NCBI RefSeq assembly: GCF_019399895.1
Contig: NC_091869.1
Span: 6,448,001 to 6,512,000, forward strand
DNA length: 64,000 nt
DNA from: Cardiocondyla obscurior
Lineage: Eukaryota; Arthropoda; Insecta; Hymenoptera; Formicidae
Direction: 5' to 3'
Part shown: positions 37,265 to 50,600 of the stretch, one piece after another
Layout of the letters: every line of letters starts with the position of its first letter
How positions within the stretch are numbered: position 1 is the first letter of the stretch
The notes under the pieces: model-generated
The model's input: only the letters and a program-made list of their open reading frames with translations
Databases searched by the model: none
What the model was told of the DNA's origin: nothing
Program-made: the position numbers and the translations under genes

Positions 37265-40200
37265 TTCTCTGGAGCGCGCTCTGTTTCTCTCGTTCTCCAC
37301 CAAAAGTCCTTCGTTCGGCTTTGAATGCAGAGTTTCCGGCTCGTAGCGGCCGGACTTCTCCCTTCTATGTATGTGACCCACATTGGAGATACCATCGGGC
37401 GTGAACGTGCGCGCTGGCGGACGTACATGACGCCATTTCGGAATTCGACTCCTACGTACGGGCGCATACACGTGGGCATATATACACGAGTTCAAGTCCA
37501 CGCCTACGTGCATCCCGAATGTACGTACACGGTCGCGCTGTGCTCTCGCACTCACGATTTCGGGGACGACAAAAGTGAAGGATGAAAATTTTAAACCGAG
37601 CTTTATAAAGTACGCTTTCCCACCCGACCTACAAAATTAACCGCCCCGTTGCCGTTTCATCGGGCTTTCGTGTTTACGTACGTCTTTGCGTTCGGTAATG
37701 TTCAGCAACGCGCACCACGTGTTTGTATCACGCAAAAAAATTACCATTTGCGTGATTTATAAATTCGATAACGATCTAAAAAGCTTTCGGGGTGGGTTTT
37801 TTTTTTGTTTGTTTTTTTTTATTTTTTTTTTTTATACGGTGGATGTTGACGATCTGGCGCGCGAGCTCGCGACTCGCGAGTTTGTAAAGTACGTTCGTGC
37901 CTGGAATATAAACACACAAGTGCGAGGGACAAGTCCCTGCGCTGAAGTTCCATCGCGCGTCGGTCTCTTCAGGTCATTCCGATGCTCCATCTAGCCAATA
38001 CCTATCTGATTCCACTTTTGCTTTGCGAAAGCACGGGAGGAGCGCGGGCAAAAGCGGGAGATTTCTGCCGATGAAATAGCTAGACCGCGAGGCAGCTGAT
38101 AAAGCTAATGGCATTGCCGGGAAATGCGTTATACTCATTGCACGTTCTGGCTTATGAAACTTTTCAGAAACTACCATTTTGCTTTAATATTTGCACAACG
38201 TATTCACGACTGAAAAATTCGCGCATATTTTTTATGTATATATATATACATATATTTTTTTTTCATGTATATTTAGCTTGCTTTTAAATAAGTTATAACC
38301 TAGGTCTTTTCGCGTGTTTTATGAATTTACGTTATCTCGATCTCAACTTGGATTTTAATGTAATTAAACGGCATTCGGGAACGTCATTTATACATATATA
38401 AATTCGTTATTTAAAAATTAATTCGTACAAATTGGACAGTTTATTATGGTACCTAATAAGACGAGATTCGTATTAATGTAGAGCTCTTTCGGGAAATTAA
38501 CGGAATAATATCCGAGCAATTTAAATTTGCCGCATCGAGGGGGATTAATCTGACGGTTTGACGTTTTGTCGTTTTAATTTTTACCCGCCCGACATCCTTG
38601 CGGCGTAGACGCCGCGCAAATTTAACTAAACAAAAGTCTCTCCCCACTTACGTGCGCCAATGTAAAAAAATATCTACGTGACGGGAACTCGCTGTCGTCG
38701 TTAAAATTGGGAAAAGAGTCGAGTGTAATAGTTAGCGTGAATGCAAATCTCGTTCCGATATACATAAACTAGCGGCGGCGGCCCTACCTTCCTTTCGTCC
38801 CTTGCCCAAGGCCGGTCGCGTATCATAGACCGCCGCCAGCACGCGATTTAAAACTTAGATGAGGCCGTCCGGCGACGTTACCTGAAAAATGAATGGATCC
38901 CCGAAGAGAGCGAGAGCTTAATTGCGCTCGCTCTCGACTCCCTTCCCTCCCCCTCCCGCCCCCGGCGTCTTCCTTCATCGGCAGCCGAAGGGCCGGAAAC
39001 GGAGGGTGGACGAGACAGGCAAGGGACGCGGAAACCGGCGCGACGGTTATCGAAGCAAGGACCTCTTTGGCGCCGCACTTAACGGCCGACTTGAAATTAA
39101 GAAATTAAGAATTGATATGGACCTCGAAAACTGGTCGGGCGCGTCCCTTATTCTCCGGCAAAGACCCGCCGCGTTGAATTCCCGCGCCGAGGGACGAATT
39201 TTCCGCGGCAACGAGACCGTTCATTGATCCGCCGCCGATGAAGTTCGCTCGTTGAGATATCGAGAAGTGCCCGGTAATCACCGCACCCTCGTGATCGCGA
39301 ATGACAGTCCCGAGAGCTTTGATGGTCGTTCTATTTCGAAAGTGCAAAATAATGTGCTTTTCTATAGTTGTTTGCCGCATTAACTCTATCACTTTCGTGT
39401 GAAATCGGATACAGTCGCGTAAGAGGATTCGCGCGAATTAAAATTCGCAAACGCGATGCTCGTTATCCTCGAGTTGCGTATTTTGGAAGTTGCAAATTTT
39501 ATTTTCAACCCCGGTAGCGGGCGGAGTCTGGATAATCACGTTACGCGAATCGATTATTAATGCACTTTTAAAATAAACGCACCGAGACAGCAATATTTAA
39601 CGGCCACTTTCTTGCCGGATTACGTTCAATTACAGCCAGCGTGAATTCACCTGCGATCAAAATTCGAGAGCAAAAATAAACAGTTTTGCGTTCCGCGCCC
39701 AGCCGCGTTTCTCTCAGCGGCTTCTATATTCGTCAATAAATAATATTTCCAGCGTTCGGATATTCTCGTTTTGTTCCTTTCCGCGCAGAATATTACCGCA
39801 GTCTACAATACATCACTTGCAATCGCGCGCATGCCTCCAATATTCGTTCGCCGTTTCGTTTTCACCTGTAGAACACGGGGGGAGGGTGCGGGGGTGGGTA
39901 GGTGATAGGGCGAGTGGTTGATGGGGGGACAGGGGTACCCGGGGACTTCTGGGAGTTCTCCTGCGTCTGCAAACCTGTGCGACTGCGTGGCTGAATAAAT
40001 AAATTTAATGGCGCTTGTCACGTAGCAAAACGGGATAAATTCCGGGCGTCTGACAGCCATTTAAAACAATGCCGTCGCGAATACACGCCATTTGTAACCC
40101 GGTGCTTTTGTTTCACGTTGCTATTCATTCCCCTGCAGCCCACCCCTACCGCCGGTCCCCTTCGCGCCACCACTACCGTCACCTATTCTATATCCGCCAA

Positions 40201-43200
40201 CATCACCGTCGTTCGACCAATCCGCGAACCGGGAAAGCCAGGCCGGCACATTGGTAGCTGGACCGCGCTGTCGGATTCATGCTTCATTTTTTATCCCCGA
40301 TAAAAATGCAATTAAGGCTCTTTGATAAGGCTCGAGTCGCGCCCATTGTACCCCTTTCTCGACCTTATATCCCCGATTCCATTCATCCCGACCGGGTTGA
40401 AAATGCAGCGCCATTATTTGCGTGCGAAAGATCGCTTTACCGTGAAATGTCAACATCTCTCGGTTCCTCCAGATGCAAATCCCTCTTCGATAACGCCGCG
40501 CTAAACCGTACCGGACGGACTAAACAGAGGCTCGAACCTTTCGTTTTTTTCGAAAAATTTTTCTATTAATATTAACCTAGAATTATTTTGATTGTAATTA
40601 TTATTTTCACCGGGGTGCAAAAATGCCAGCAGATTCGGCTCGATTTCGCCCGGGCGAAATTCGCGAGCGTGTCCAGGCTTGCGGAAATATCCGGGATTAG
40701 TTGCCTCGAGAGAGGGAAAACGGGCGAACGGACGCGTAACAGCACTTCGCGGAGCGCTTTTTTCCCGTCGTCGCGACGTAACCGCCGTATATCACGTTAT
40801 GGCGCTTATCAGACGGGCGTATATCTCGGGCGTTTCGCGGGCGTGACGACGGAAGAAACGGAAGGGAGTCGGGTGAGTGTAATTCCGCTTCTTCTTTCGA
40901 AATTTCTCAGGCTCGAATGGCGGGTGCCAGCCCGACGCGATGCTGCTCGCGCGCGCTGGAGCATTCCTTCTTCGGGGATGAAGGGAACCGACGCCCGTTC
41001 TCGCTCCGGCGAGGGTGCTCGGGCGTGCGGAATGAAATTTATGAGGGTCCTTTATTCCGGCACTTAAAGGGACGGGGGAGGTAAAGGGGGAGGGAGGGCC
41101 GGAAGGGAGACGCTCGACTTAAGTTTGAGCAATTTATTAATTTCCCCGTATTTCGGCACGACCGTAGGCGACGCGTTCTCCACCGCCCTCCTTTCCTCCC
41201 CCTTTCCCCCCCCCTCCTGAAAAAGAGATCACGCTCTCTCGCGTTTCCTTCCGCCTCCTCTCGCGCGCCTCGTTTCCTCGAGGCCGATTCGTAGCGAAAT
41301 CGTACATCACGCGCGTGTCACGAGAAGAAGTTTAACGTCGCCCACAAATCGTACCACGCGCATTTTTACGCTCCCAGTCGGGAAATTCTTAAATCCACCG
41401 AGCAGATGACAATTTATTACCTTGTTACATATGTTACTTTCATGCCCCGCGTCACGTTCGCGGTGACGCTTTCGTCCGCGTTAACCCGCCAGGTTTACCG
41501 AATTTTTACCGTGTTGTTTTAGAGTACATCTGGTTAATTAACGACTTGAGTGGTGCATCCCTTTACAAATTACTTTTTTTTTTTTTTTTTTCTTGCTTTC
41601 CTCGCTTCTGCACTTATTTTGCAACTGCCACGCAAAACTAATTATTGATTCCATTTGGAATACATTTTTCGGGTTCAGGAACGCTCTATTCTATTTCTCC
41701 GATAAGCTCGTCATATGATTGCTACACACAGCTTTTGTCTGGCGATGCAAGCATCATTAGCGTCGGGCGTAATGAGCACGCTAATCACCAGCGGACCGCG
41801 CACCGTATGCTGAAGCACCCCAGGAGAGAAAGAAAAAAAAAAAAAAAAAAACAGAAAAAACCCACGCTGGGACACGTGACTACGAAGGGTAGAACGAACG
41901 AGTACGAGAAAATATATACGCGCGCTCCATGTCAGAGAGAGAATTGCTTTATTAGTCTCCTCTCGGCTGCTAAAGTTTTACAGGAGATTTCACGATCTCT
42001 TAGATTAGAATCCGCACTAATTGCAATTGACTCGCGAATCCCCGTTATTTGCGTCATTAATTACTTCAGCTTTAACACAGAAATAGAATAAGGGCGAATG
42101 AATAGAGAGAAAAACCAGAGAGAAACAGATATACGGCTGTACGAGGGACGGTTGTGCGGAGAAATAATGTTTTCCTAGACTCCGATTTGCTACGCGCGCA
42201 CTTAGCACACCGTGCTACGAAATGCGAAAGGTGTATATATATATATATATTTTCGGAAATACGTGTGCACAAATGCGAGGCGCAGAGAGCGAATAATGAT
42301 ATCAACCGACGCGCCGAGCGACGACGCGTTAGATCATTGTGCAACAAATACCATTTTACTGATTTATCTGCGTCTCTTTCTCCGGGAACGGGATTGAGTG
42401 TTGCCTAATTATCGCAATTCCGCTTTACGATCGCATCTCTTTCGAGCTTTAGGATTTAATTCATTAGTCACGTTGATTAACGCATTCATGATTTCGGTAA
42501 TTACGTAAATGTAAATACGCCACTATTCATTTATCCGCGCATTATTATAATTAGCTGGTATTCATAATCCTTATCGTTTATCCGGTATCACAATTATTTA
42601 CTTTGAATTTTCATTGTATATTACGTGTATGTCAATTCTCATTGATTGATGTTGCAATATATCAGATATTACGTTTTATTGGTGTCTACATTGGAACGAA
42701 CAACAGCGTTAAAAAGTCTACGCTGCATTTCGTGTTTTGAGAAATCAGCGCTGAATTTTAGTGGTACGGTGTTTATTCATTCATTTCCTCAATTTGAGAG
42801 AAATATTAATATCTACTGGCGCATTAAAAGAAAAATTTTGTTTAAATAAAAAAAAAAAAAAACAGTTGAAATAAGTATTTTTTTTTTATCCCGTTAAATA
42901 CATTAAAAAATTATTTATATTCGAGTTTTCTTTCTTTTTTATTTTTAACCGGCGGCATATATATTTTCCGATGCAAAATTGTTTATTATCGCAGATCCAG
43001 AAGCGGCATGAGAATAACCGTGTTTTGCGAATTATTTACCTTATCAAAGTAGCTTAATTATTTTTCATAACTTTCCTCAGTTAGTTTTCCAATTAAATTT
43101 TAATAATTCATCGCAAACTAAATTAAAATCAGGCAATATTAGAAATCTCGTATTGGATTTGGCATTTTGGGGATTAACGTCGCTTCACACTCGTTTTGTT

Positions 43201-46177
43201 TTGCTATCTCCATGTTAAGAAGATTACCGATTCCGAGATTACGCTATATTTAACATAAAACCGTAGTAACTTGCTTCACGTTATTTTACATCGCGGTTTC
43301 GCGAAATCTGTTTAGAATCGATTTAAATCCCGGCTCTGTTCTAGCGGCGGCGGGGCCGAGCGGTGCGAAAACCGGCGGCCATTTACATTCTCAGACAACA
43401 CGGTCCGTGTTGCGCAAGTATTTGCCCGGCCGTTTCGGAACATGGAACAGACACGAACAATTCCGAGCGAAGTGCCGTTTTAGCGCCGCCGAACTAGCGC
43501 CGTTTTAAACCCGCATGTTTTGTTCCCTTATTTCCCCGTTAAGCACGCGCGAGAAGCGGAGAGAGAGAGAAGAGAGAGCCGGCCGTTTGTGCGCTCTTGT
43601 AATTATCGTAATTATTATCGTAACCGAAAGTTGCCGAAGTAATACATGGAGGAAGATTCTCATTGCCCTATTGCGCGAGCAACGCGATATTTTACAGGCG
43701 CTTGGTTTATTTGTTCGACTTACTTGTTCCGGGAATCGGGAACGTTTCGAATTATTTTGCGGGCATCGCTTAAATTACATTTTTACGCGAAATAAATAAT
43801 CCGCATTTCAATTTTATAAGGACAATCTATATTATCAACGGTTTGTTATTTTTTAATATATCGACGCGACGATAACGTTTTTTGATTCGAATAAATACTC
43901 AGTATTTTATTTATCATTAAATTACTATTTGTGTACCATCAATCTTTAATTAACAAGCGGACGAAGTAAGAGGAAACGAAAAATCTACAACCAAAAGAAA
44001 ATAAAAAAAAGAGAATAAAAATAAAAAAATATGCTTTTATCGCTGATACGCACCCTCACGAAGAAATCTGTTAATAATAGATATAAAATAAAAAGCGGAT
44101 ACGTGTGAGATGGGGGAGAGAAGTGCTGAAAGTAGGAGGATGGCAACGAGAGGCTTCAGTTAACAGTCCTGTTAAACATTAACTGCCGTTCTGCAGTTTT
44201 CCCCCATAACTTCAGGTTAACTTTGATTGCAGTTAACGGCCCCCGGGGATAGTACGTTTAAGAGGAAGCTAAGGTAGGACAGAGGTTGCGCGGGAGGGTA
44301 AAATAGGTTGATGAAGGAGAGCGCGCGGGAAGGAAAGAGACTCTACGCGCGAAGGAAAGGGCGAGAGGGGAAAGGGAGAAAAGCCAAGCCCCGTCGGAGA
44401 AAGGGAGGCATCTTATAACTTCTTATAATTACTCAAGACTCGAGGGTTTAACTACTGTTTAATTTTATTCGGCAATTAACCCGCGCTTTATCGACGCTCG
44501 AAACACCTCGCGCCGTCGTTTCGTACGGCCGTCAGCGATCGTTTTATCGTCCGCCGCGCGCGAAGTGTCCGGCATTGTTTCACGCGTCGAATCCCGAGAA
44601 CGCGCCGATTGAAATTTTCGCGAGGAACGAACGTTGCCGTTAAATGCGCTAAAATCGAAAAACTCGCGGACTGGCGCAAAAGCGCGCGGTATTTCCGAAG
44701 CAGACGTTGTCTGACAAGCCAAACACCGATCGGCGATATGATATACGGTTGTTTTATTTAATGCTATTAATTTCTGCGGTCCCCTCCCCTCTTTTCCGAT
44801 GTTCGATGCTCGCAACAGCGGATTCGCGTATACGTTACAAACGGCATAGTTGAATAGCTGGAATCGCATTTCCGCCAAATAGCTATTTCTGCCCCCTTCC
44901 CGTCTCTCCCGCGAGAGCGCCGCTTCGGCTGAATTCGAAGGAACACACCTACCCCGTTGAAATTGCAATCGTCGCGGTGGGCTGTAAATTAAAAGGCAGA
45001 CAACGAGCATTTGCAGCTGACAAGTAATGAGGCGTATAATGATTTTATCGGGCAATTGCCGGTGTTTCATGTTGCAATGCCGATTGGACGAGAATAATGG
45101 TTCGTCCGCATGAGGCATTCGATCGTTGATTGCCCATTCGGCCCGTCTGGCCCGGATGCTCGCTGCGTTTGACCGCCCCCGACATCGTTTTTCCCCAACC
45201 CTTCGGAAAGGTATATAACTGCGAGCCATAGTTACGTCCCGCGCTAAAATTCTGTTACATAATCTCCGTCCCGCCGACACGTCGCGAAATTTCTCTATTC
45301 ATTTTGCATCGATCCGCTCGTAACAATTTTAAAGAAAGCTCGACTTCAAAACCCGAAAGAAATATCTTTTTTTTTTATATCGCAGATTGCCGCGGATTTT
45401 ATTTCGGATCTTATTGTATTTATGAGAATTACCGTTCGTTAGAAAGTTGATATAAGTAAGTTAGTAAGGCTGGTAATTTAATCGCATCAATAATTGTTGG
45501 ATTAACGGTAATTACGAATGTAGATAGAACGAGGCGAGAATTAAATTGTTCAAATCCCTCTTCCTCCCCCTCCCTTGCTTCCCACCCCGTACCCCGCGCG
45601 CGCCCGCAATCAGACGCCTTTCTTGCGGCTCGACTCCGCGTCAAATTTTACACGCGCTCGTCGCGGATTTGCATATTCGTCGAAAGTAATCCACTCGAAT
45701 TAATCTAATTAGTCGGAAATCGCAATGGCCGTAGACGCGGAAGAGAGGACGAGGGAAATATAGTTGCCGAGAGGAATGAGCGAGGCCACTCTGCATATAC
45801 AGAGCGAGAGGATAGAGCGAGCCGTCGCTGGCATGTTGGATTCGCTTCTGGTGAAATTTGTTTATGCAAATAATTCGCTACAGCTATGTAGAACCCGTTG
45901 GCCGTGCCCCGCCTCTCTCCTTTTCCTACCGACTCTCCGTCCCTCGTTCGTATTTCAAGTAGCGCTGCCGCGCGCTAGAGCTGGACTTCTCTTCCACCTC
46001 GTACCGATTGCGTCGAAATTGACGACATTATTTCGAAACGATCATCCCGAAAGCGTAGGGACACGTCACTCCGCGCGGTGCCACTTTTGAAAATACGACG
46101 CACGGAATTGGATTCGATATTTTACAAAAGCTAATATTATTTCGCGCAACGTGAGGACGACGGGACAAATACGTCTT
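35390..46177. other. Non-coding, intron downstream of the RRM2 exon
   Basis: Begins with the GTAAGT donor. There are no further RRM signatures. CpG-rich islands occur at 36780-37600, 38760-39240, 40050-41360 and 44460-45300. The last contains the longest open frame in the window (271 codons, minus strand), which I could not assign. A donor-like GAGTCGG|GTGAGT at 40870 has no matching acceptor. T- and A-runs occur at 37799, 41573, 41828 and 42849. Confidence 0.5.
37236..37262 (+). repeat. (CT)n microsatellite
   Basis: About 12 CT units followed by TTTCTGTTTCTC. Confidence 0.9.
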
Positions 46178-46577
46178 ACGGGGGTGGCGTATAACTTTCT
46201 TCCGTTTTCCGGACGCGAGGCTACGCGGAATGAAGCATCGCTACGCCAGGCGCGATGCCAAGCCCAAGAACGTTAAACTTGGAATAATTGATGCCGATAT
46301 ATCTCGACGTACTAACAGTTGATACGATGCGTTGTCATTTTTTTTATTTTTTCTTTTTTATATTATTTTCTGTAACGCCTGTTTGTACGATGCATAAAGC
46401 AAACATAAAGGCGCCGTGAAACTAAAAATATTTCAAGTCACATACTTCTCGCCGGATATTTAATTTTCTTCAACATTTATTTTATATAAACTAAAAGAAA
46501 CTATCAGGGCGCTACGCGCGCGCTATTTTCTAAGAGACCGCAACTGTAAACTACGAAAAAAAAGTCATGCGACTTAC

Positions 46578-46621
46578 CAATCTGCATGAGCTTCAGCGGA
46601 GTTGTAGAGTTCTGCCGGTGA
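46578..46621 (-). ncRNA. Minus-strand exon-like segment C (44 nt)
   Basis: On the minus strand an acceptor with a T-rich tract (TTTTATTTTATGTTACAG) precedes 46621, and AGATTG|GTAAGT follows 46578. All three frames matter little at 44 nt; after segment B it would read SPAELYNSAEAHAD, and after segment A HRQNSTTPLKLMQI. A further weak exon at 46220-46180 (acceptor CCGCGTAG, donor CCCCC|GTAAGA) could follow. Splice sites are good, but transcription is not shown. A small protein-coding transcript is the alternative. Confidence 0.4.
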
Positions 46622-46725
46622 CTGTAACATAAAATAAAACATATGTAGACATGAATTTAAATTAATGTAAAGATAAAATTTTATTTTTATAAAGATTTTC
46701 TAAAAAAAAAAAAATTTATATTTAC

Positions 46726-47045
46726 CTAAAAGTTGCTCCGCCGATGCAGGATGCCCGTCCCGGGCCTGCTCCTCCTCTCAGATGGGACGTGTCGAGTCAT
46801 CCTTCCGCGCACAAGTCACTCGCGAACGCGACCGGGTGAAGTTACAATCGCAAGCACAAAGTATTTAATACTGATTCGCACGATGAGGTACGGCACTCCC
46901 GTTTATCAAATTCGCGTAACAAATCACACGCCCGATTACTTAAACGAATTCGCGAGAACGCCCGACGAACCGGCTGCGGTTTGTATAATTATTACTATCG
47001 GCGGTAACGACACTCGTAGACGGCAGTGGATGCAGCTGCGTCGAT
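46726..47045 (-). ncRNA. Minus-strand exon-like segment A (320 nt), with duplicated 3' end
   Basis: The acceptor is a long T-tract ending TTTGTTTCAG just before 47045. The donor is CTTTTAG|GTAAAT after 46726, and the intron to segment C is 104 bp. Stops occur in every frame within the first 35 codons, so the segment is non-coding or carries a stop and 3' UTR. Its last 50 or so bases (TCTGAGAGGAGGAG onward) are about 83 percent identical, by my hand alignment, to the end of segment B, including the splice-donor context. That is a partial exon duplication. Confidence 0.4.
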
Positions 47046-47222
47046 CTGAAACAAAAAAAAAAAAATATATATATATATAATTTAATTATAGAGATGCTAC
47101 AAGTATTCAGTCTTTAAAAAAAATGCACGCGTTTCTAAACGGTATATTAAATAAATAATTAAAAATAAACTTTTCCATTACGATAAGCTATTAGTTATGT
47201 GTTTCAATAAAGTGATTCTTAC

Positions 47223-47342
47223 CTCCGGAGTAGCTCCGTCAATGCACGATGCCTTTCCGAGGCCTTCTCCTCCTCTCAGACCTCCCGTCAGAGTGGCTAG
47301 TTTCCTCACAGATCGTCTGGACCTCGTCCTCGCACTGGATAT
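47223..47342 (-). ncRNA. Minus-strand exon-like segment B (120 nt, one open frame)
   Basis: The acceptor is excellent (GGGTTTTTTGTTTGCAG before 47342), and the donor CCGGAG|GTAAGA follows 47223. The length is exactly 40 codons and one frame is open throughout, containing RTRSRRSVRKLATLTGGLRG near its middle and ending GKASCIDGATPE. The frame continues 16 codons into segment A and is open back into segment D, 77 codons stop to stop, but contains no ATG. So it is either part of a long non-coding RNA or an internal coding exon of a gene whose start lies elsewhere. No family recognised. Confidence 0.45.
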
Positions 47343-47450
47343 CTGCAAACAAAAAACCCGGATAATTAATTAAAACTGCGCGAGTCTACGCAACACTTCT
47401 GAAATGAAAAGATTACTTTGGAGAGACGAACGCGTAAGGAAATAACTTAC

Positions 47451-47608
47451 TTTAAGGAAAGGAGACGCATTCGCACGTGCTCTCCTCACACGGAGGATCG
47501 AGAGAAGATAGTTCTAACGCCGGGAGGTTTTCGTTGTACGCAAATACATATCACGTTAGGCACAGAGACGCGGTTGCTGTGTAATGCGTACATGTGCTCG
47601 CGCGACTG
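47451..47608 (-). ncRNA. Minus-strand exon-like segment D (158 nt)
   Basis: On the minus strand a strong pyrimidine tract (CTCCCGCTCTGTCCTTCTCCAG) precedes 47608, and CCTTAAA|GTAAGT ends the segment at 47451. The intron to segment B is 108 bp, typical of compact insect introns. It contains a 35-codon ATG frame (47593-47486) that ends in TGA before the donor. A second ATG 20 nt from the donor would read only 18 codons before a stop in B. If the upstream acceptor is not used, D could be the first exon. Confidence 0.35.
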
Positions 47609-47699
47609 CTGGAGAAGGACAGAGCGGGAGTGGGAGTAGTGGAGGGAATATACCTAGCGCGCAGCACGTAAGCTCGCGCTCGCCTCACCCCCTTTTTCC

Positions 47700-50600
47700 C
47701 CCGCGGCTACCTGTCCGTCACTTTCGTTCGATTTAATTGTAATATAAGAAACTGGCTACGATTTTTTTTATTTATAAAGATAAGCTTTTCTTTTTTTTTT
47801 TGCGTTATCTGTTACGGAAGTTAATATTTTCGTTCTTTGACGTTTTGATTTCATTACCGAATCAATTTTATATTCTTTGATTGAGTTTTAGTTTTGACAC
47901 GAATCGGCGCGGCGTGAAAGTGCTTTCGCACCCTTCGAGATCCAAATGTATGTAACTTCTCCGCGCCTGCGGGAGAATATCGCGGGTACGGAAAACGGCT
48001 TCTAGATTACGAGTTTATCTAAATGGCCCAAGAAGGCAATACACGCTCTAAAGTAACGCCCAGATTATAGAGCGAATACCACCATGACGGAGCTATGGAA
48101 CGCTAGTTCGAGAATGTTTATGGTTTTGTGACAGAAAGAATTATGTTCTTGAAATAAATGCAGAATAATTTCTAAAGGTTTCCTTGTAACTCTTCTTTTT
48201 ACTATTAAAAAAAGAAACAAAAAAAAAAACGATGCAAGATATTTCAAACTTACGAACTTTAAGCGTTGTCATAAAATTAAGAAAACCAAATAAATAAAAT
48301 AATGTATTTGCAGAAATTATAATTGTAGTTCTCTTCTCTCCAACTTAAAATACGCGCTAATTAGAAAGTTCTTCATAATTTATCCCAAGAAAATCAAATA
48401 TATGTACCTATATCAACGTGTATAAATATAACGAAGGAATATTCGCGAGTTAACTTTTAATAAGTATGTTCCGAGCAGAATCAGTTTCTGTGGAGAATTT
48501 AGATAAGAAGATTTTAATGATAAATAGTAAGGAATTCCGAGGAAATACTATGTCAACGTTTTTTAGTGTTGGAAACTCGCGATAAACTCGCCGGGAAATA
48601 CATGGTTTCGAGATATATCTTATATTTTCCGACAAGAGACTGCACACGAGTTTGCGTTCGAGAGACGAGATCACCCTCGGCAAGCAAGTGTTTTCATTCG
48701 GAATGTAGCAACGTTCGTTGATCGAAATCGAAGCCACCGCTGGAAGATGAGGTTAAAATCCAATAGTCCAGCGCAGCCCTCGGGGGCCGATAAAGGTGAC
48801 GGGGATGCAAGGGGCTTCAACGTGGGACGGCACCCTTCGAATTACGAGCGGATGACGAAATTTTGATTTTCTTGGCCGACGATGCCCTCTCGCTCCTCTC
48901 CACGTTCCGTTTTCGTTTATTTGATTTTAAACCACGACGCGGCGACCCTTGCGACCCTACCCGCCGACTATTTCATCGCAACTCCTTCCTCCAATTTCGC
49001 GCGAAGGGTCGGCGCGCTTCTCTACGAAAATCTCTCGCTTCTTCCGCCGTCTTCTTTCGCGCCGTTACTTTCCGGTCTTTTGGCGCGACTGTAATGCCGA
49101 AGAATTTTCCCACAAAAGATTTAACAAACAGGATAATAAAAATTTTTATGCTCAACTTTTACGATTACGTGATAAAACTTGTGGTTTTAAACGCGCCTGG
49201 ATATAAGATATTTATTAATATCTTAAGAAAAAATTAATGGAACACGGTAACATTATCCGTTGGCGAATATAAATTCCAAAATATTAATCTCGGCTTTATC
49301 ACGGAAAATTCATTTTTGGGTAAAAGTGAAAAAGTTTTGATAATAACTTTTTTTTTATAAACATCTCGTGAAAATATTCTGCCACCGTGGTGACATTATT
49401 AATAATGATTTTTCTTGCTACGTGAAATAAACATTATTTAATTTGGCTGACGTATGTTAAGATATATGGGACGGGATGCAGCCTGCAATTTTGTCACTCG
49501 GGATCTGGAGGCTTCTGATGGCAAAATCCTTTGAGTACGAACCCGCAGCAGGATCTTCTTAAGATTAGTTGTTGGGTGGGTTAAGTTTCAGACTGCAAAC
49601 AAAGCAGTCCTCCGTACTTATCGCCGCTTGGAGTGTTTTACTTGTCGAGCGTAAATAACTCTCGGCAGAGAAAGAGAAAGAGAGAGAGAGAGAGAGAACA
49701 GAGAACGGAAAAAAAAGAGCAATAGAAAATTTGCGCGAGTTCCGCAAGCAGAAATATGTAAATTGTATTTCAATAAAATATGATAATTTTTTTTTTACGA
49801 TGCGTAACTTTATAATTAAAATAATTAAAAGTCACGAGCTGAACGTTGAAAGTTGCATTATATTTATCTCGCGCATTAGAGAGAAATATAAAAATCTAAT
49901 TTTTTTTCTGTAATTGTTTTTACGTAATTATTATTATTATTTTTTTTTTAACAAATCGAGAACGTACTTACGCGTATTAATTTTTAATTTAGCAATAAAA
50001 GTATATAATTTCCTTAATAAAAGAATTACTTTTTATTTTTTTATATCTTGCCAACAAAGTTCTAACGCAGTTAAAGGTAAATGTTAAAGTTTTACTGTTC
50101 AGTAGTTTGAAAATGAACAAGCGATAACTACTTCTCCTATTTACTTATGCTTTATAGCTCTATGATTTTTCCGCAAGGATGCTTTGTCGCCGCGTGTCCG
50201 GCCGCTTCCGGTACGCTTGAATCCGGAAGCAAGATGACCGGCGCCGAAGTAACTGCGATGAAATATTAGCGAAAAAGCTGGTGCCAAGACGAGAAGGATA
50301 GGGATACTGGGCCCCCGGGAAATTTCGGAAAATCTTTCTCGCCCCTTCCTCTAATTCTCGGCGGTAGCAATATCAGTCGTGGCTCGACGCTTTGGACATA
50401 CTTCGGTTCCGCGAAAAGTGTGCACTTTTCGTGCTCGCAGGCCCTGCATTCATCTTGGCACCTCGTGCCTCACCGCGCGGAATGCATACGGCGGCGATAA
50501 CGGTGAAAACTTTATGAAGAGCGAATAAGAGGAGCAGAGAAAGATCTGTATTTCTTATCAAGATAGGCCGTTCTTAAAAACTAGCAGTTATATCAGAGAC

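Noticed and set aside
46180..46220. Possible fifth minus-strand exon after segment C (donor CCCCC|GTAAGA)
   Set aside because: The acceptor is weak and the donor context is poor, so it was not listed as a feature.
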